Shown here in pieces: positions 1 through 6,051 of a stretch of DNA of 10,800 bases (the stretch's first letter is position 1; each line of letters begins with the position of its first letter). Under the pieces are notes generated by a model. The model did no database searches, was not told the DNA's origin, and worked only from the letters and a program-made list of their open reading frames with translations. Made by a program: the position numbers and the translations under genes. The DNA comes from JBDUCV01 sp040003255 (GTDB lineage Bacteria > Actinomycetota > Actinomycetes > Mycobacteriales > Jatrophihabitantaceae), in the NCBI GenBank assembly GCA_040003255.1, contig JBDUCV010000072.1:1-10800 (forward strand), written 5' to 3'.

Positions 1-15
1 CGTCTGTCGGATCGG

Positions 16-963
16 TCAGCTGGTCGGGTCGCTTGCCGGCGACTGCGCAGCCGGGCTCGGCGCGGGCGCCGGCTCGTCCACGGTCTGGGCGAGCTCGCCA
101 GCGTCCCCGCCGCTCGTGTCACCGGCTGGGATCTCGGCCGCGGTCTGCGGCGAGGAGTCTGACTGCTGCGTGCCAGCGGGCTGCAACAAGTCCTGCTCCC
201 AGGCCGCAAGCGGCTCGTCAGCGGCGACCCGGCCGGGCTCGGGCTTCTCGTCCCGGCCGGCATTTGCCGCGTTCGCAGCCCGGGCGATCAGACCCTCGGC
301 GACCGCATCGGCAATCACTCGGGTGAGCAGCCCGGCGCTGCGGATCGCGTCATCGTTGCCGGGGATCTTGTAGTCGACCTCGTCCGGGTCGCAGTTGGTA
401 TCGAGGATCGCGATCACCGGGATGCCGAGCTTACGGGCCTCGCCGACGGCGATGTGCTCCTTCTTCGTATCGACCACCCAGATCGCGCTTGGCACGCGCC
501 CCATCTCGCGAATACCGCCCAGCGTGCGCTCGAGCTTGTCCTTCTCGCGGGTCAGGATGAGTTGTTCTTTCTTGGTTGCGGTGCCTTCCCAGTTCGCCTG
601 CTCCATGGCTTCGAGTTCCTTGAGCCGCTGCAGCCGCTTGAACACGGTGGAGAAATTGGTCAGCATCCCGCCCAACCAGCGGTGGTTCACGTAAGGCATG
701 CCGACCCGTGTCGCTTGCTCGGCGATGGCTTCCTGTGCCTGCTTTTTCGTCCCGACGAACATCACGCTGCCACCGTGCGCGACGGTTTCTTTGACGAACT
801 CGTAAGCGGTGTCGATGTAGCTCAGCGTCTGCTGCAGGTCGATGATGTAGATGCCGTTGCGCTCGGTGAAGATGAACCGCTTCATCTTCGGGTTCCAGCG
901 CCGGGTCTGATGCCCGAAGTGCACGCCGGAATCAAGCATGTCTTTCATTGTCACGACGGCCAT
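16..963 (-). CDS. rpsB: 30S ribosomal protein S2
   Basis: Structural protein of the small ribosomal subunit, cytoplasmic. The N-terminus (MAVVTMKDMLDSGVHFGHQ, then a WNPKMKRFIF and NGIYIIDLQQT stretch) is the classic bacterial S2 signature, and WLGGMLTNF and the IPVIAILDTNCDP/IPGNDDAIRS segment follow in order. I start it at the ATG at 961-963 because S2 proteins begin MAVVTM and because GGGAG lies 10 nt upstream; the ATG at 985-987, 8 codons earlier, has no such site. The product is 315 aa, somewhat longer than usual: after the actinobacterial DEPLAAWEQDLL motif comes a low-complexity tail of about 60 residues rich in Ala, Pro, Ser, Asp and Glu. The gene reads out of the left edge, where tsf would normally follow beyond the window. 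It is divergent from the hydrolase gene, with a 288-bp gap. Identification is secure. Confidence 0.98.
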   Translation of the reverse strand: MAVVTMKDMLDSGVHFGHQTRRWNPKMKRFIFTERNGIYIIDLQQTLSYIDTAYEFVKETVAHGGSVMFVGTKKQAQEAIAEQATRVGMPYVNHRWLGGMLTNFSTVFKRLQRLKELEAMEQANWEGTATKKEQLILTREKDKLERTLGGIREMGRVPSAIWVVDTKKEHIAVGEARKLGIPVIAILDTNCDPDEVDYKIPGNDDAIRSAGLLTRVIADAVAEGLIARAANAANAGRDEKPEPGRVAADEPLAAWEQDLLQPAGTQQSDSSPQTAAEIPAGDTSGGDAGELAQTVDEPAPAPSPAAQSPASDPTS

Positions 964-973
964 GCCGGTCGTT

Positions 974-978
974 CTCCC
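974..978 (-). promoter_or_regulatory. rpsB ribosome binding site
   Basis: GGGAG on the minus strand, 10 nt before the ATG at 961-963. It decides between that start and the in-frame ATG 8 codons upstream, which has no purine-rich site in front of it. Confidence 0.7.
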
Positions 979-993
979 TGTGCTCATGCGTGC

Positions 994-1010
994 GCCGGTG
1001 CTCGACCGGC
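994..1010 (-). repeat. Hairpin in rpsB leader, near the RBS
   Basis: Perfect inverted repeat: GCCGGT and ACCGGC arms of 6 bp around a 5-nt loop. It lies 31 to 47 nt upstream of the rpsB ATG and just before the GGGAG site, where a structure could affect initiation. In high-GC DNA a 6-bp stem can occur by chance. Confidence 0.4.
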
Positions 1011-1163
1011 TGCGCGCGGTCCTCGGTTGTCGCGGACGGACCCGGTCGGCCCGCCGCCCTAGTGCCCGGTGTCACGACCAGAGGCCGACGCTCTGCGTGA
1101 GCGGAGCGCGGACCGAGGCTGGCCGTCTACCCGATGAACGAACGTCGGGCGGGCACGCGAAGT

Positions 1164-1183
1164 CAGCTCGACGGATCGAGCTG
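1164..1183. repeat. 20-nt inverted repeat between rpsB and the hydrolase
   Basis: Two 8-nt arms, CAGCTCGA and TCGAGCTG, pair perfectly around a 4-nt CGGA spacer. It lies 68 nt upstream of the hydrolase ATG and about 200 nt upstream of the rpsB ATG. It could be an operator for either gene or a hairpin near the 5' end of a long rpsB leader. No known motif was recognised. Confidence 0.55.
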
Positions 1184-1239
1184 CTAATGTGCGCCTATAA
1201 GTCTAGCCGCTCGCTCCCGGTCGGCGGAAACCGGAGCGC

Positions 1240-1245
1240 TAGCCT
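1240..1245 (+). promoter_or_regulatory. Candidate -10 element of a leaderless hydrolase mRNA
   Basis: TAGCCT fits the actinobacterial TAnnnT -10 pattern and ends 6 nt before the ATG at 1252, so transcription would begin at or next to the start codon. No Shine-Dalgarno sequence precedes that ATG, which fits a leaderless transcript. This is inference from spacing; no good -35 is visible. Confidence 0.4.
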
Positions 1246-1251
1246 GCCCGC

Positions 1252-2085
1252 ATGGCTGAATTGTTGACCCTCGAGGTCGGGGACTGGAGCTTCACCGCGC
1301 GCGCTTGGGGGCCGTCCGGGGGTCGGGTAGTGCTGTTGCTTCACGGCTTCCCGCAGACCTCGACGTCGTGGGCGGCCGTCGGAGCGCAGCTCGGCCAGCG
1401 AGGGCTACGCGCGGTGGCTGTCGATCAGCGCGGCTACAGCTCCGGTGCTCGCCCATCCGACGTGGCCGCCTACCGCATGGCGGATCTGGTGCGCGACGCC
1501 ATGGGCTTCGCGCAATCGCTCGGCGGACGAGTCGACGTCGCCGGCCATGACTTCGGCGGGATCGTCGGCTGGCAGCTGGCCACTCGGCATCCCGAGCTGG
1601 TCCGGACGTTCATCGCGGTGTCGACCCCGAACCAACTGGCACTGGATCACGTCCTGGCGACGGTGCCCGAGGAACGGGAGCGCTTTGCCTACATTCGCGA
1701 GTTTCGCCGGCCCGGAGTCGCTGAGGCGGCGCTACTCGACGACGACGGGCGGCGGCTTCGCGCGCTGTTCGGCGACCGGATGCCATCCGCCCGCATGGAT
1801 GAGGACGTCGCGGCCATGCAGCTACCGGGTGCCCTGACGGCGGCCTTGAACTGGTACCGCGCCATGTCACCCGACGACAGCCAGGGGCTGGGGCTCGTCA
1901 CCGTGCCGACGAGCTACGTCTGGGGAAGCGCCGACATTGCTTTCGGTCGGGCAGCTGCCGAGCTGTCTGGACGCTACGTCGACGCCGACTACCGGTTCGT
2001 CCCGCTCGAGGGCGCCAGCCACTGGCTGCCGGATGAACGACCCGAACTGCTGGCCGACGAGATCTGCTTGCGTGCGCTCGGCTGA
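1252..2085 (+). CDS. Alpha/beta hydrolase, epoxide hydrolase-like
   Basis: A 277-aa cytoplasmic hydrolase. Motifs in order: HGFP at residues 31-34 (oxyanion-hole loop), VDQRGY at 58-62, the nucleophile elbow GHDFGG at 98-103 with Asp100 as nucleophile, NWYR at 200-203 in the lid, the catalytic acid Asp228 in WGSAD, and the catalytic His257 in GASHW. An Asp nucleophile rather than Ser, with HGFP and a lid Tyr in NWYR, is characteristic of epoxide hydrolases; haloalkane dehalogenases share the Asp nucleophile, so the substrate is unproven. There is no signal peptide. The ATG at 1252 has no Shine-Dalgarno sequence but sits 6 nt after a TAnnnT box, so the mRNA may be leaderless. The gene is divergent from rpsB and converges on the LAL regulator with 11 bp between the stop codons. 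It may belong functionally with that regulator, but only proximity supports this. Confidence 0.88.
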   Translation: MAELLTLEVGDWSFTARAWGPSGGRVVLLLHGFPQTSTSWAAVGAQLGQRGLRAVAVDQRGYSSGARPSDVAAYRMADLVRDAMGFAQSLGGRVDVAGHDFGGIVGWQLATRHPELVRTFIAVSTPNQLALDHVLATVPEERERFAYIREFRRPGVAEAALLDDDGRRLRALFGDRMPSARMDEDVAAMQLPGALTAALNWYRAMSPDDSQGLGLVTVPTSYVWGSADIAFGRAAAELSGRYVDADYRFVPLEGASHWLPDERPELLADEICLRALG

Positions 2086-2096
2086 GGCCGACCGCG

Positions 2097-5036
2097 TCAA
2101 CTGAGCAGCGCGTCACGCCGAGCGACGGCGGCTGCCTCGGTGCGGCTGGCCACTCCCAGTTTGGCAAGGATGTTCGACACGTGGACGCTGACCGTCTTCT
2201 CACTGATGTAGAGCCGGCGGGCGATCTGGCGATTGGTGCGTCCCTCGACGAGGAGTGCGAGAACGTCGCGCTCGCGCGGGGTCAGCGGCATCGGATCGGT
2301 GGTCGCCCCGGGCGCCGGACTGGTGCCAAGCGCACGCAGTTCGTCCAGCAGCGGCTGGGCCCCCAGCCGACGAGCGACCGGACGGGCCAGATCGGCCTGC
2401 TCGCGGGCCGCTTGCGGCGTGCCGATGACACGCAGCACGGCCGCCAGCCGGACCCGCGACCGTGCCTGCTCGTAGACATGGCCGTAACCAAATCCGTCGA
2501 CCGTGCGCTCCCATATCTCGATGAGCTCGGCTGCCGCCGGGGGATCGACGCCGGCGCGCCAGCGCAGCCGGGCCCACTCGGCTTCGGCGCGCATCCGCCA
2601 GGCGTTTCCTTCCACCCCCAACTGCCTACCGGCAGGCATGCCGTGTTCGGCGCTCGCGCGGGCTGCCTCGATCAGGGCTCTTCCCCGCTCTGCCCATTCC
2701 TCGCGAGTCGTCGTCGGCTGATCGTCCACGGCCTGGGCCAATGCCCCGAGCATCAGTGCCGACATCCGGACCCGCGCCATGAAGTGTTCGCTCTGCCAGA
2801 GCTCGGTGATCAGGGTCACCGCCTCGTCCAGCAGCGCCTGCGCGTCCTCGACTCGGCCAAGCGTCCCGTACAGGTCGATGGCTGGGCCGGTGGACAGCAC
2901 CGCGAACATGCCGTCGCGGCTCCACCACGCTCTCAACGCAGGCAACTGGTCGAGGGCGGCGAGCTCGCCGCGGCCGGTGCGAACGGCGAGCCGCACGGCC
3001 GACAAGCCCGCCTCGGCGACCGACGGCGGGTCTTCGTCCTCCACGTCGAGCGTGCGCAGGCTAGCGTCCCAGTCGCCCATGACGTACTCGGTCAGCCCCG
3101 CCATCATCCGGGCGTCCACGCCGTAGGCGGCCCACTGCCGCCCGCTCTGCCGAGCCCGCTGGGCGGTGGAGCGAAATGCCCGCAGCGCCGCGTCGAGATC
3201 ACCCTGCTCGTAGTGCAACATGCCGAGCAGGTACCGGCTGCGCAGCTCCACAGGGACCTCACCCGCGCCGCGCGCGTCGTCGGCCACCGAGCGCAGCCGT
3301 TGGGCGGCTTCGGTCGCGTTGCCCGACCGCCGCTGGAGCACGGCCAGCGTCGTCTCGGCGTCGGCCGCGATGTCGGGCGCCTCGAGCTGACGGGCGGCGT
3401 CTAGCGCCAGCTGGGCCCAACGCGCGGCCTCGGTGTCACGGCCCATCGAGTTCAGCACCCTGGCGTGAACGACGATCACCCGCGCACGCAGGCTGGTGAC
3501 CGGCTCGGCCGGCACGAGAGCGAGCGCCTGCTCGGTTGCCGACAGCGCGTCGAGGTCGGCGTCGATGTTGAGCTGGTGGACGGCCAGTGCTTGCAGTAGC
3601 CCGGCACGGATGTCGGGCTCGGCGTCGGCGGGTAGGTCGGCCACCGCCTGCCGGATCAGGGCTACCGCCCGGTCACGGTGCCCCGCGGCGGACGCCGCGT
3701 CGGCCGCCGCGCGGACGAGGCAAGGACCGCTGATATCGCCGTCGGGTGCGCTGGGCAGCAGTTCCAGGGCGGTCTCGTAATGACGCATCGCTTCGTCCGG
3801 GGCGGCGACGGTCATCGCCTCGTCTCCGGCCCGGATGCTGGCCGCGAATGCGGTAGCCAGGTCGTGCGACTCGCGCGCGTGACGGGCGAGCTCGGCTGCG
3901 GTGCCTACGGCACTTTGCTTGGGCAACTGGGCCGCGTAGGTGGCGTGCAGCCGCACCCGTTCACCGGGCAGCAGGTCGTCGTACACCGCCTCGGCCAGCA
4001 GGGCATGGCGGAAGCCGTAGCCGCTCTCGCCATGGGCGACCAAGATCTGCGCGTCGACGGCCTCGCGTAGTGCCTCGTCCAACACCGTTTCGGGCAGGTC
4101 TGACACCATCGCGAGAAGGGCGTGGGGCACGTGGCGCCCGGCCACCGCTGCAACCCGGACGATGTCGCGGGCGCGCTCGCCAAGGCGATCCAGCCGAACG
4201 AGCAGCAGATCAGCGAGTTCGGACGGCACTGTGCCGGCATCCAGCTGCGTCTCGGTGGCCGCGAGCAGCTCCTCTGCGAAGAAGGCATTGCCCTCGGATC
4301 GGGTAACGATCTGGCGGACGTCGTGCGCGGACAGGGCGCCGGGATGCAGCTCGCGAATCAGCTCGCGCAGCTGCACGTCGTCGAGCGGCGCAACATGCAC
4401 CCGTTGCACTTTCGGAAGCCGGGACCACTCGGCGACCGAACGCCGCAATGGATGGCGGCGATGCAGATCGTCGCTGCGATAGCTCACGGCGATGGTCAGT
4501 TGCTCATCGCGGATGCGGGCGAGCAGGAAGCCGAGCAGGTCGCGGGTCGACTGATCGGCCCAGTGGACGTCCTCGACCACCACGTACAGCGGCCGGTCAG
4601 CGGCCAGTTCGCCGAAAGCGCCAAGCACCGCCTCGAACAAGGCGCTGCGCTCGATGCGCTCGTCCGGCGGGGACACCGGCGCATCAAGCCGGCGGCGGGC
4701 AGGCAGCAGCCGGGCGATCGGCGGATAGTCTGCGACGAGCCGCTCGACCCGCTCGGGCTGCTCGGTGGCGAGCCGGCCGAATGCCTCGCTAAGGGGTAGG
4801 TACGGCAGCGCCGCGTCTCCGAAATCGATGCAGTGGCCGATGAGGACGGCGGTCCCGCGCTCGGCCGCCCGGGCGGCGACTTCCGTCAGTAGCCTGGTCT
4901 TGCCTACTCCGGCATCACCGGAGAGCAGAACCGCCGCGGCATCCTGCCGGGCCGCGTCGTCTAGAGCTGCGGTAAGCACGGCAAGCTCGGCGAGGCGACC
5001 CACGAGTGGATGGTTGGAGCGCGGCATGCCAGCCAT
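2097..5036 (-). CDS. LAL-type LuxR family transcriptional regulator with AAA/NTPase domain
   Basis: A large ATP-binding regulator of the LuxR (MalT-like) class, 979 aa from the chosen start. The N-terminus has the LVGRLAEL lead-in typical of the family, Walker A GDAGVGKT at residues 40-47 and Walker B VVVEDVHWAD at about 152-161. The middle, about 300-900, is alpha-helical and Ala/Leu/Arg-rich, as expected for TPR-like repeats that sense an inducer or partner. The end (917-979) is a GerE-type helix-turn-helix: PLTPRERDVLALL, then NRQIARRLYISEKTVSVHVSNIL. I chose the ATG at 5034-5036, which has GGAAGG 10 nt upstream. A GTG at 5106-5108, only 2 nt after the stop of the small upstream gene, is a real alternative (1003 aa) suggesting translational coupling. 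Longer in-frame extensions run back through the small gene and toward the M23 gene and are rejected. Signal and target genes are unknown. Confidence 0.93.
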   Translation of the reverse strand: MAGMPRSNHPLVGRLAELAVLTAALDDAARQDAAAVLLSGDAGVGKTRLLTEVAARAAERGTAVLIGHCIDFGDAALPYLPLSEAFGRLATEQPERVERLVADYPPIARLLPARRRLDAPVSPPDERIERSALFEAVLGAFGELAADRPLYVVVEDVHWADQSTRDLLGFLLARIRDEQLTIAVSYRSDDLHRRHPLRRSVAEWSRLPKVQRVHVAPLDDVQLRELIRELHPGALSAHDVRQIVTRSEGNAFFAEELLAATETQLDAGTVPSELADLLLVRLDRLGERARDIVRVAAVAGRHVPHALLAMVSDLPETVLDEALREAVDAQILVAHGESGYGFRHALLAEAVYDDLLPGERVRLHATYAAQLPKQSAVGTAAELARHARESHDLATAFAASIRAGDEAMTVAAPDEAMRHYETALELLPSAPDGDISGPCLVRAAADAASAAGHRDRAVALIRQAVADLPADAEPDIRAGLLQALAVHQLNIDADLDALSATEQALALVPAEPVTSLRARVIVVHARVLNSMGRDTEAARWAQLALDAARQLEAPDIAADAETTLAVLQRRSGNATEAAQRLRSVADDARGAGEVPVELRSRYLLGMLHYEQGDLDAALRAFRSTAQRARQSGRQWAAYGVDARMMAGLTEYVMGDWDASLRTLDVEDEDPPSVAEAGLSAVRLAVRTGRGELAALDQLPALRAWWSRDGMFAVLSTGPAIDLYGTLGRVEDAQALLDEAVTLITELWQSEHFMARVRMSALMLGALAQAVDDQPTTTREEWAERGRALIEAARASAEHGMPAGRQLGVEGNAWRMRAEAEWARLRWRAGVDPPAAAELIEIWERTVDGFGYGHVYEQARSRVRLAAVLRVIGTPQAAREQADLARPVARRLGAQPLLDELRALGTSPAPGATTDPMPLTPRERDVLALLVEGRTNRQIARRLYISEKTVSVHVSNILAKLGVASRTEAAAVARRDALLS

Positions 5037-5046
5037 TGTCGCCGTG

Positions 5047-5052
5047 CCTTCC
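5047..5052 (-). promoter_or_regulatory. Ribosome binding site for the LAL regulator
   Basis: GGAAGG on the minus strand, 10 nt upstream of the ATG at 5034-5036. It favours this start over the GTG at 5106-5108, which has only a poor GGGGCAG in front, although that GTG is only 2 nt from the preceding stop. Confidence 0.5.
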
Positions 5053-5110
5053 GACGGAGCCAGAGCCGCTACCCCGTCGGTGGCCTCCTGTACGGCAACG
5101 GCAGTCACGC

Positions 5111-5269
5111 TCAGGCTGCCCCGGCGTGGCGCCAATGCCAGCGGCGTCCGTGCCCTCTGGAGCGGGAGCCGTGAGGATCGCGGGCTCCGCTCCGGCGGAA
5201 TTCGTCGGTGACGTGCTCGCGCCGATAGATATTTTCGGCTTCGATCAGCATCGAGATGCTCGGGTTCAT
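5111..5269 (-). CDS. Small basic protein of unknown function upstream of the LAL regulator
   Basis: A 52-aa ORF starting MNPSISMLIEAENIYRREHV. It has the strongest ribosome binding site in the window, AGGAGG 5 nt before the ATG, which is the main reason to call it real. The first 27 or so residues look like an amphipathic helix rich in Glu and Arg; the C-terminal half is basic and rich in Arg, His and Trp (RSRGHGRRWHWRHAG). No signal peptide, membrane segment or Cys is present. Its TGA at 5111-5113 is 74 bp before the favoured LAL start and 2 nt before the alternative GTG, so the two are probably cotranscribed. Small Arg-rich proteins with similar N-termini are frequent in actinomycetes, but I recognise no named family. 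It could be a regulatory peptide or partner of the LAL protein, or a coupling leader ORF; both are inference. Confidence 0.7.
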   Translation of the reverse strand: MNPSISMLIEAENIYRREHVTDEFRRSGARDPHGSRSRGHGRRWHWRHAGAA

Positions 5270-5274
5270 GTCGT

Positions 5275-5280
5275 CCTCCT
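5275..5280 (-). promoter_or_regulatory. Strong ribosome binding site of the 52-aa small gene
   Basis: A perfect AGGAGG on the minus strand, 5 nt before the ATG at 5267-5269. It is the closest match to the anti-Shine-Dalgarno complement seen in this window. Confidence 0.8.
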
Positions 5281-5296
5281 GGATCGGTATCTCCTG

Positions 5297-5309
5297 ATGT
5301 CGTCGACAT
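5297..5309. repeat. 13-nt palindrome upstream of the small gene/LAL unit
   Basis: ATGTCGTCGACAT is a perfect palindrome about a central T. It lies 28 nt upstream of the small gene's ATG, in the divergent gap before the M23 gene. Position and symmetry suit an operator for a dimeric regulator, possibly the adjacent LAL protein acting on its own unit. That link is inference only. Confidence 0.5.
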
Positions 5310-5376
5310 TGCGCGGCTAAGGGGGGTGCCGGCATCGGGACAACTCCCTAGATCGCTCGTTGTCGAAGTCCTAGTC

Positions 5377-5410
5377 GATCTGTGGAGGACCCAAGCCCTG
5401 TCCACAGATC
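5377..5410. repeat. Perfect 10-bp inverted repeat upstream of the M23 gene
   Basis: Arms GATCTGTGGA (5377-5386) and TCCACAGATC (5401-5410) are exact reverse complements separated by 14 nt. The repeat lies 47 nt upstream of the M23 ATG. It could be a two-half-site operator or a hairpin in the M23 leader. It is unlikely to be a terminator because no T-run follows on either strand. The right arm includes CTGTCCACA (5398-5406), one mismatch from the actinobacterial DnaA-box consensus TTGTCCACA. Confidence 0.6.
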
Positions 5411-5445
5411 TCAATTCGCCCTATGGCAATCGCAGGGTCGACCGC

Positions 5446-5449
5446 AGGA
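5446..5449 (+). promoter_or_regulatory. Ribosome binding site of the M23 gene
   Basis: AGGA on the plus strand, 8 nt before the ATG at 5458-5460. It supports starting the protein at MTRRVGWW, which directly precedes a signal peptide, rather than at the in-frame ATG at 5326. Confidence 0.55.
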
Positions 5450-5457
5450 TCGCCGGC

Positions 5458-6051
5458 ATGACTCGTCGGGTGGGTTGGTGGCTGTCCTCAGTCGTGGTAA
5501 CCGTGCTCGTCGCGGCGGTTCTGCTGCCGATTGCCGCGCGCAGCGCGTCGGCCGAGGCCGCCTTCTCGGCGGGCTACCGACTCGGGGGTGTCGACGTCGC
5601 CCCCCTTGCGGGCTACCGACTGCCCCTGGCGGGTGCCACCGTCGTGGTGCGTCCGTTCAGCGCGCCGCCGACTCCCTATTCCGCGGGCCACCGAGGCGTC
5701 GACCTGGCCGCTTCCGGCGCCGAGCTCGTGCTTGCCGCGGCAAATGGGCGCGTGCGCTTCGCCGGGCAGCTGGCCGGCCGCGGCGTCATCGTCATCGAGC
5801 ACGCAGACGGGGTGAGCACCGAGTACGAGCCGGTCGAGCCGGTTGTCGCCGTCGGCACCGCGGTGCGGCGCGGGCAGCCCATCGGTCGCCTGCGCGGGCA
5901 GCACCATGCCTGCCGCGTGGACAGTTGCCTGCACTGGGGCGCCCGACGCAATGGGATTTATCTAGACCCGCTGCGGCTGCTCCGGCCACTCGGTCCGGTA
6001 CGGCTGCTGCCCTGGCGTCAGGCCCGCGGATGGGCGCGCACGTACGTCTGA
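5458..6051 (+). CDS. Exported M23 family (LytM-domain) peptidase-like protein
   Basis: A 197-aa secreted or membrane-anchored protein likely to act on peptidoglycan. Residues 1-32 form a signal peptide: basic MTRR, a hydrophobic stretch to about 24, and an ASA cleavage site after Ala32. The mature part is a single compact M23 domain with the zinc ligands His78 and Asp82 (GHRGVDLA) and His159 (CLHWG). The usual extra catalytic His positions are replaced: the HxH motif reads C157-L-H159, and the Y-x-H-L region reads YEPV (123-126). From memory, TYEPV/CLHWG variants are typical of the short M23 proteins beside rpsB in actinomycetes, so this is probably a subfamily trait. Cys152 and Cys157 could form a disulfide. 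The start is fixed by an AGGA site and the signal peptide. The 3' end overlaps convergent xerC by 34 bp. Confidence 0.88.
   Translation: MTRRVGWWLSSVVVTVLVAAVLLPIAARSASAEAAFSAGYRLGGVDVAPLAGYRLPLAGATVVVRPFSAPPTPYSAGHRGVDLAASGAELVLAAANGRVRFAGQLAGRGVIVIEHADGVSTEYEPVEPVVAVGTAVRRGQPIGRLRGQHHACRVDSCLHWGARRNGIYLDPLRLLRPLGPVRLLPWRQARGWARTYV
5569..5621 (+). repeat. 14-bp direct repeat inside the M23 gene
   Basis: GCGGGCTACCGACT occurs at 5569-5582 and again at 5608-5621, in frame, 39 bp apart, so AGYRL is encoded twice (residues 38-42 and 51-55) in the linker between signal peptide and M23 domain. Sequence after each copy does not match, so it is not a clean 39-bp tandem duplication. Confidence 0.6.

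Larger units (their letters stand above)
964..1251. promoter_or_regulatory. rpsB leader and divergent intergenic region
   Basis: This 288-bp gap separates two divergent genes and holds no convincing ORF. For rpsB (minus strand) the best -10 candidate is TAGACT at 1200-1205, with only a weak -35-like TTTCCG at 1225-1230, 19 nt away. If used, it would give a leader of roughly 230 nt containing two inverted repeats, at 1164-1183 and 994-1010. For the hydrolase (plus strand) TAGCCT at 1240-1245 ends 6 nt before the ATG. A further imperfect hairpin (9-bp stem with one bulged C) lies at 1212-1238. The promoter assignments are by eye and weak; the hairpins are read directly. Confidence 0.4.

Noticed and set aside
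2181..3404. 407-codon open frame on the plus strand opposite the LAL regulator
   Set aside because: It is antisense to the TPR-like and helix-turn-helix regions; its composition (Arg, Gly, Pro, His) and lack of motifs mark it as a shadow.
5398..5406. Replication-origin signal from DnaA-box-like TCCACA sites here and at 10251-10278
   Set aside because: Only one or two one-mismatch sites occur at each place, a number expected by chance in 10.8 kb on both strands, with no AT-rich unwinding region and no dnaA or dnaN nearby.
5037..5414. N-terminal extension of the LAL regulator to an ATG at 5414
   Set aside because: The extra 126 residues are basic, not family-like, and would run through the small gene with its strong RBS. 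The family begins shortly before LVGR.
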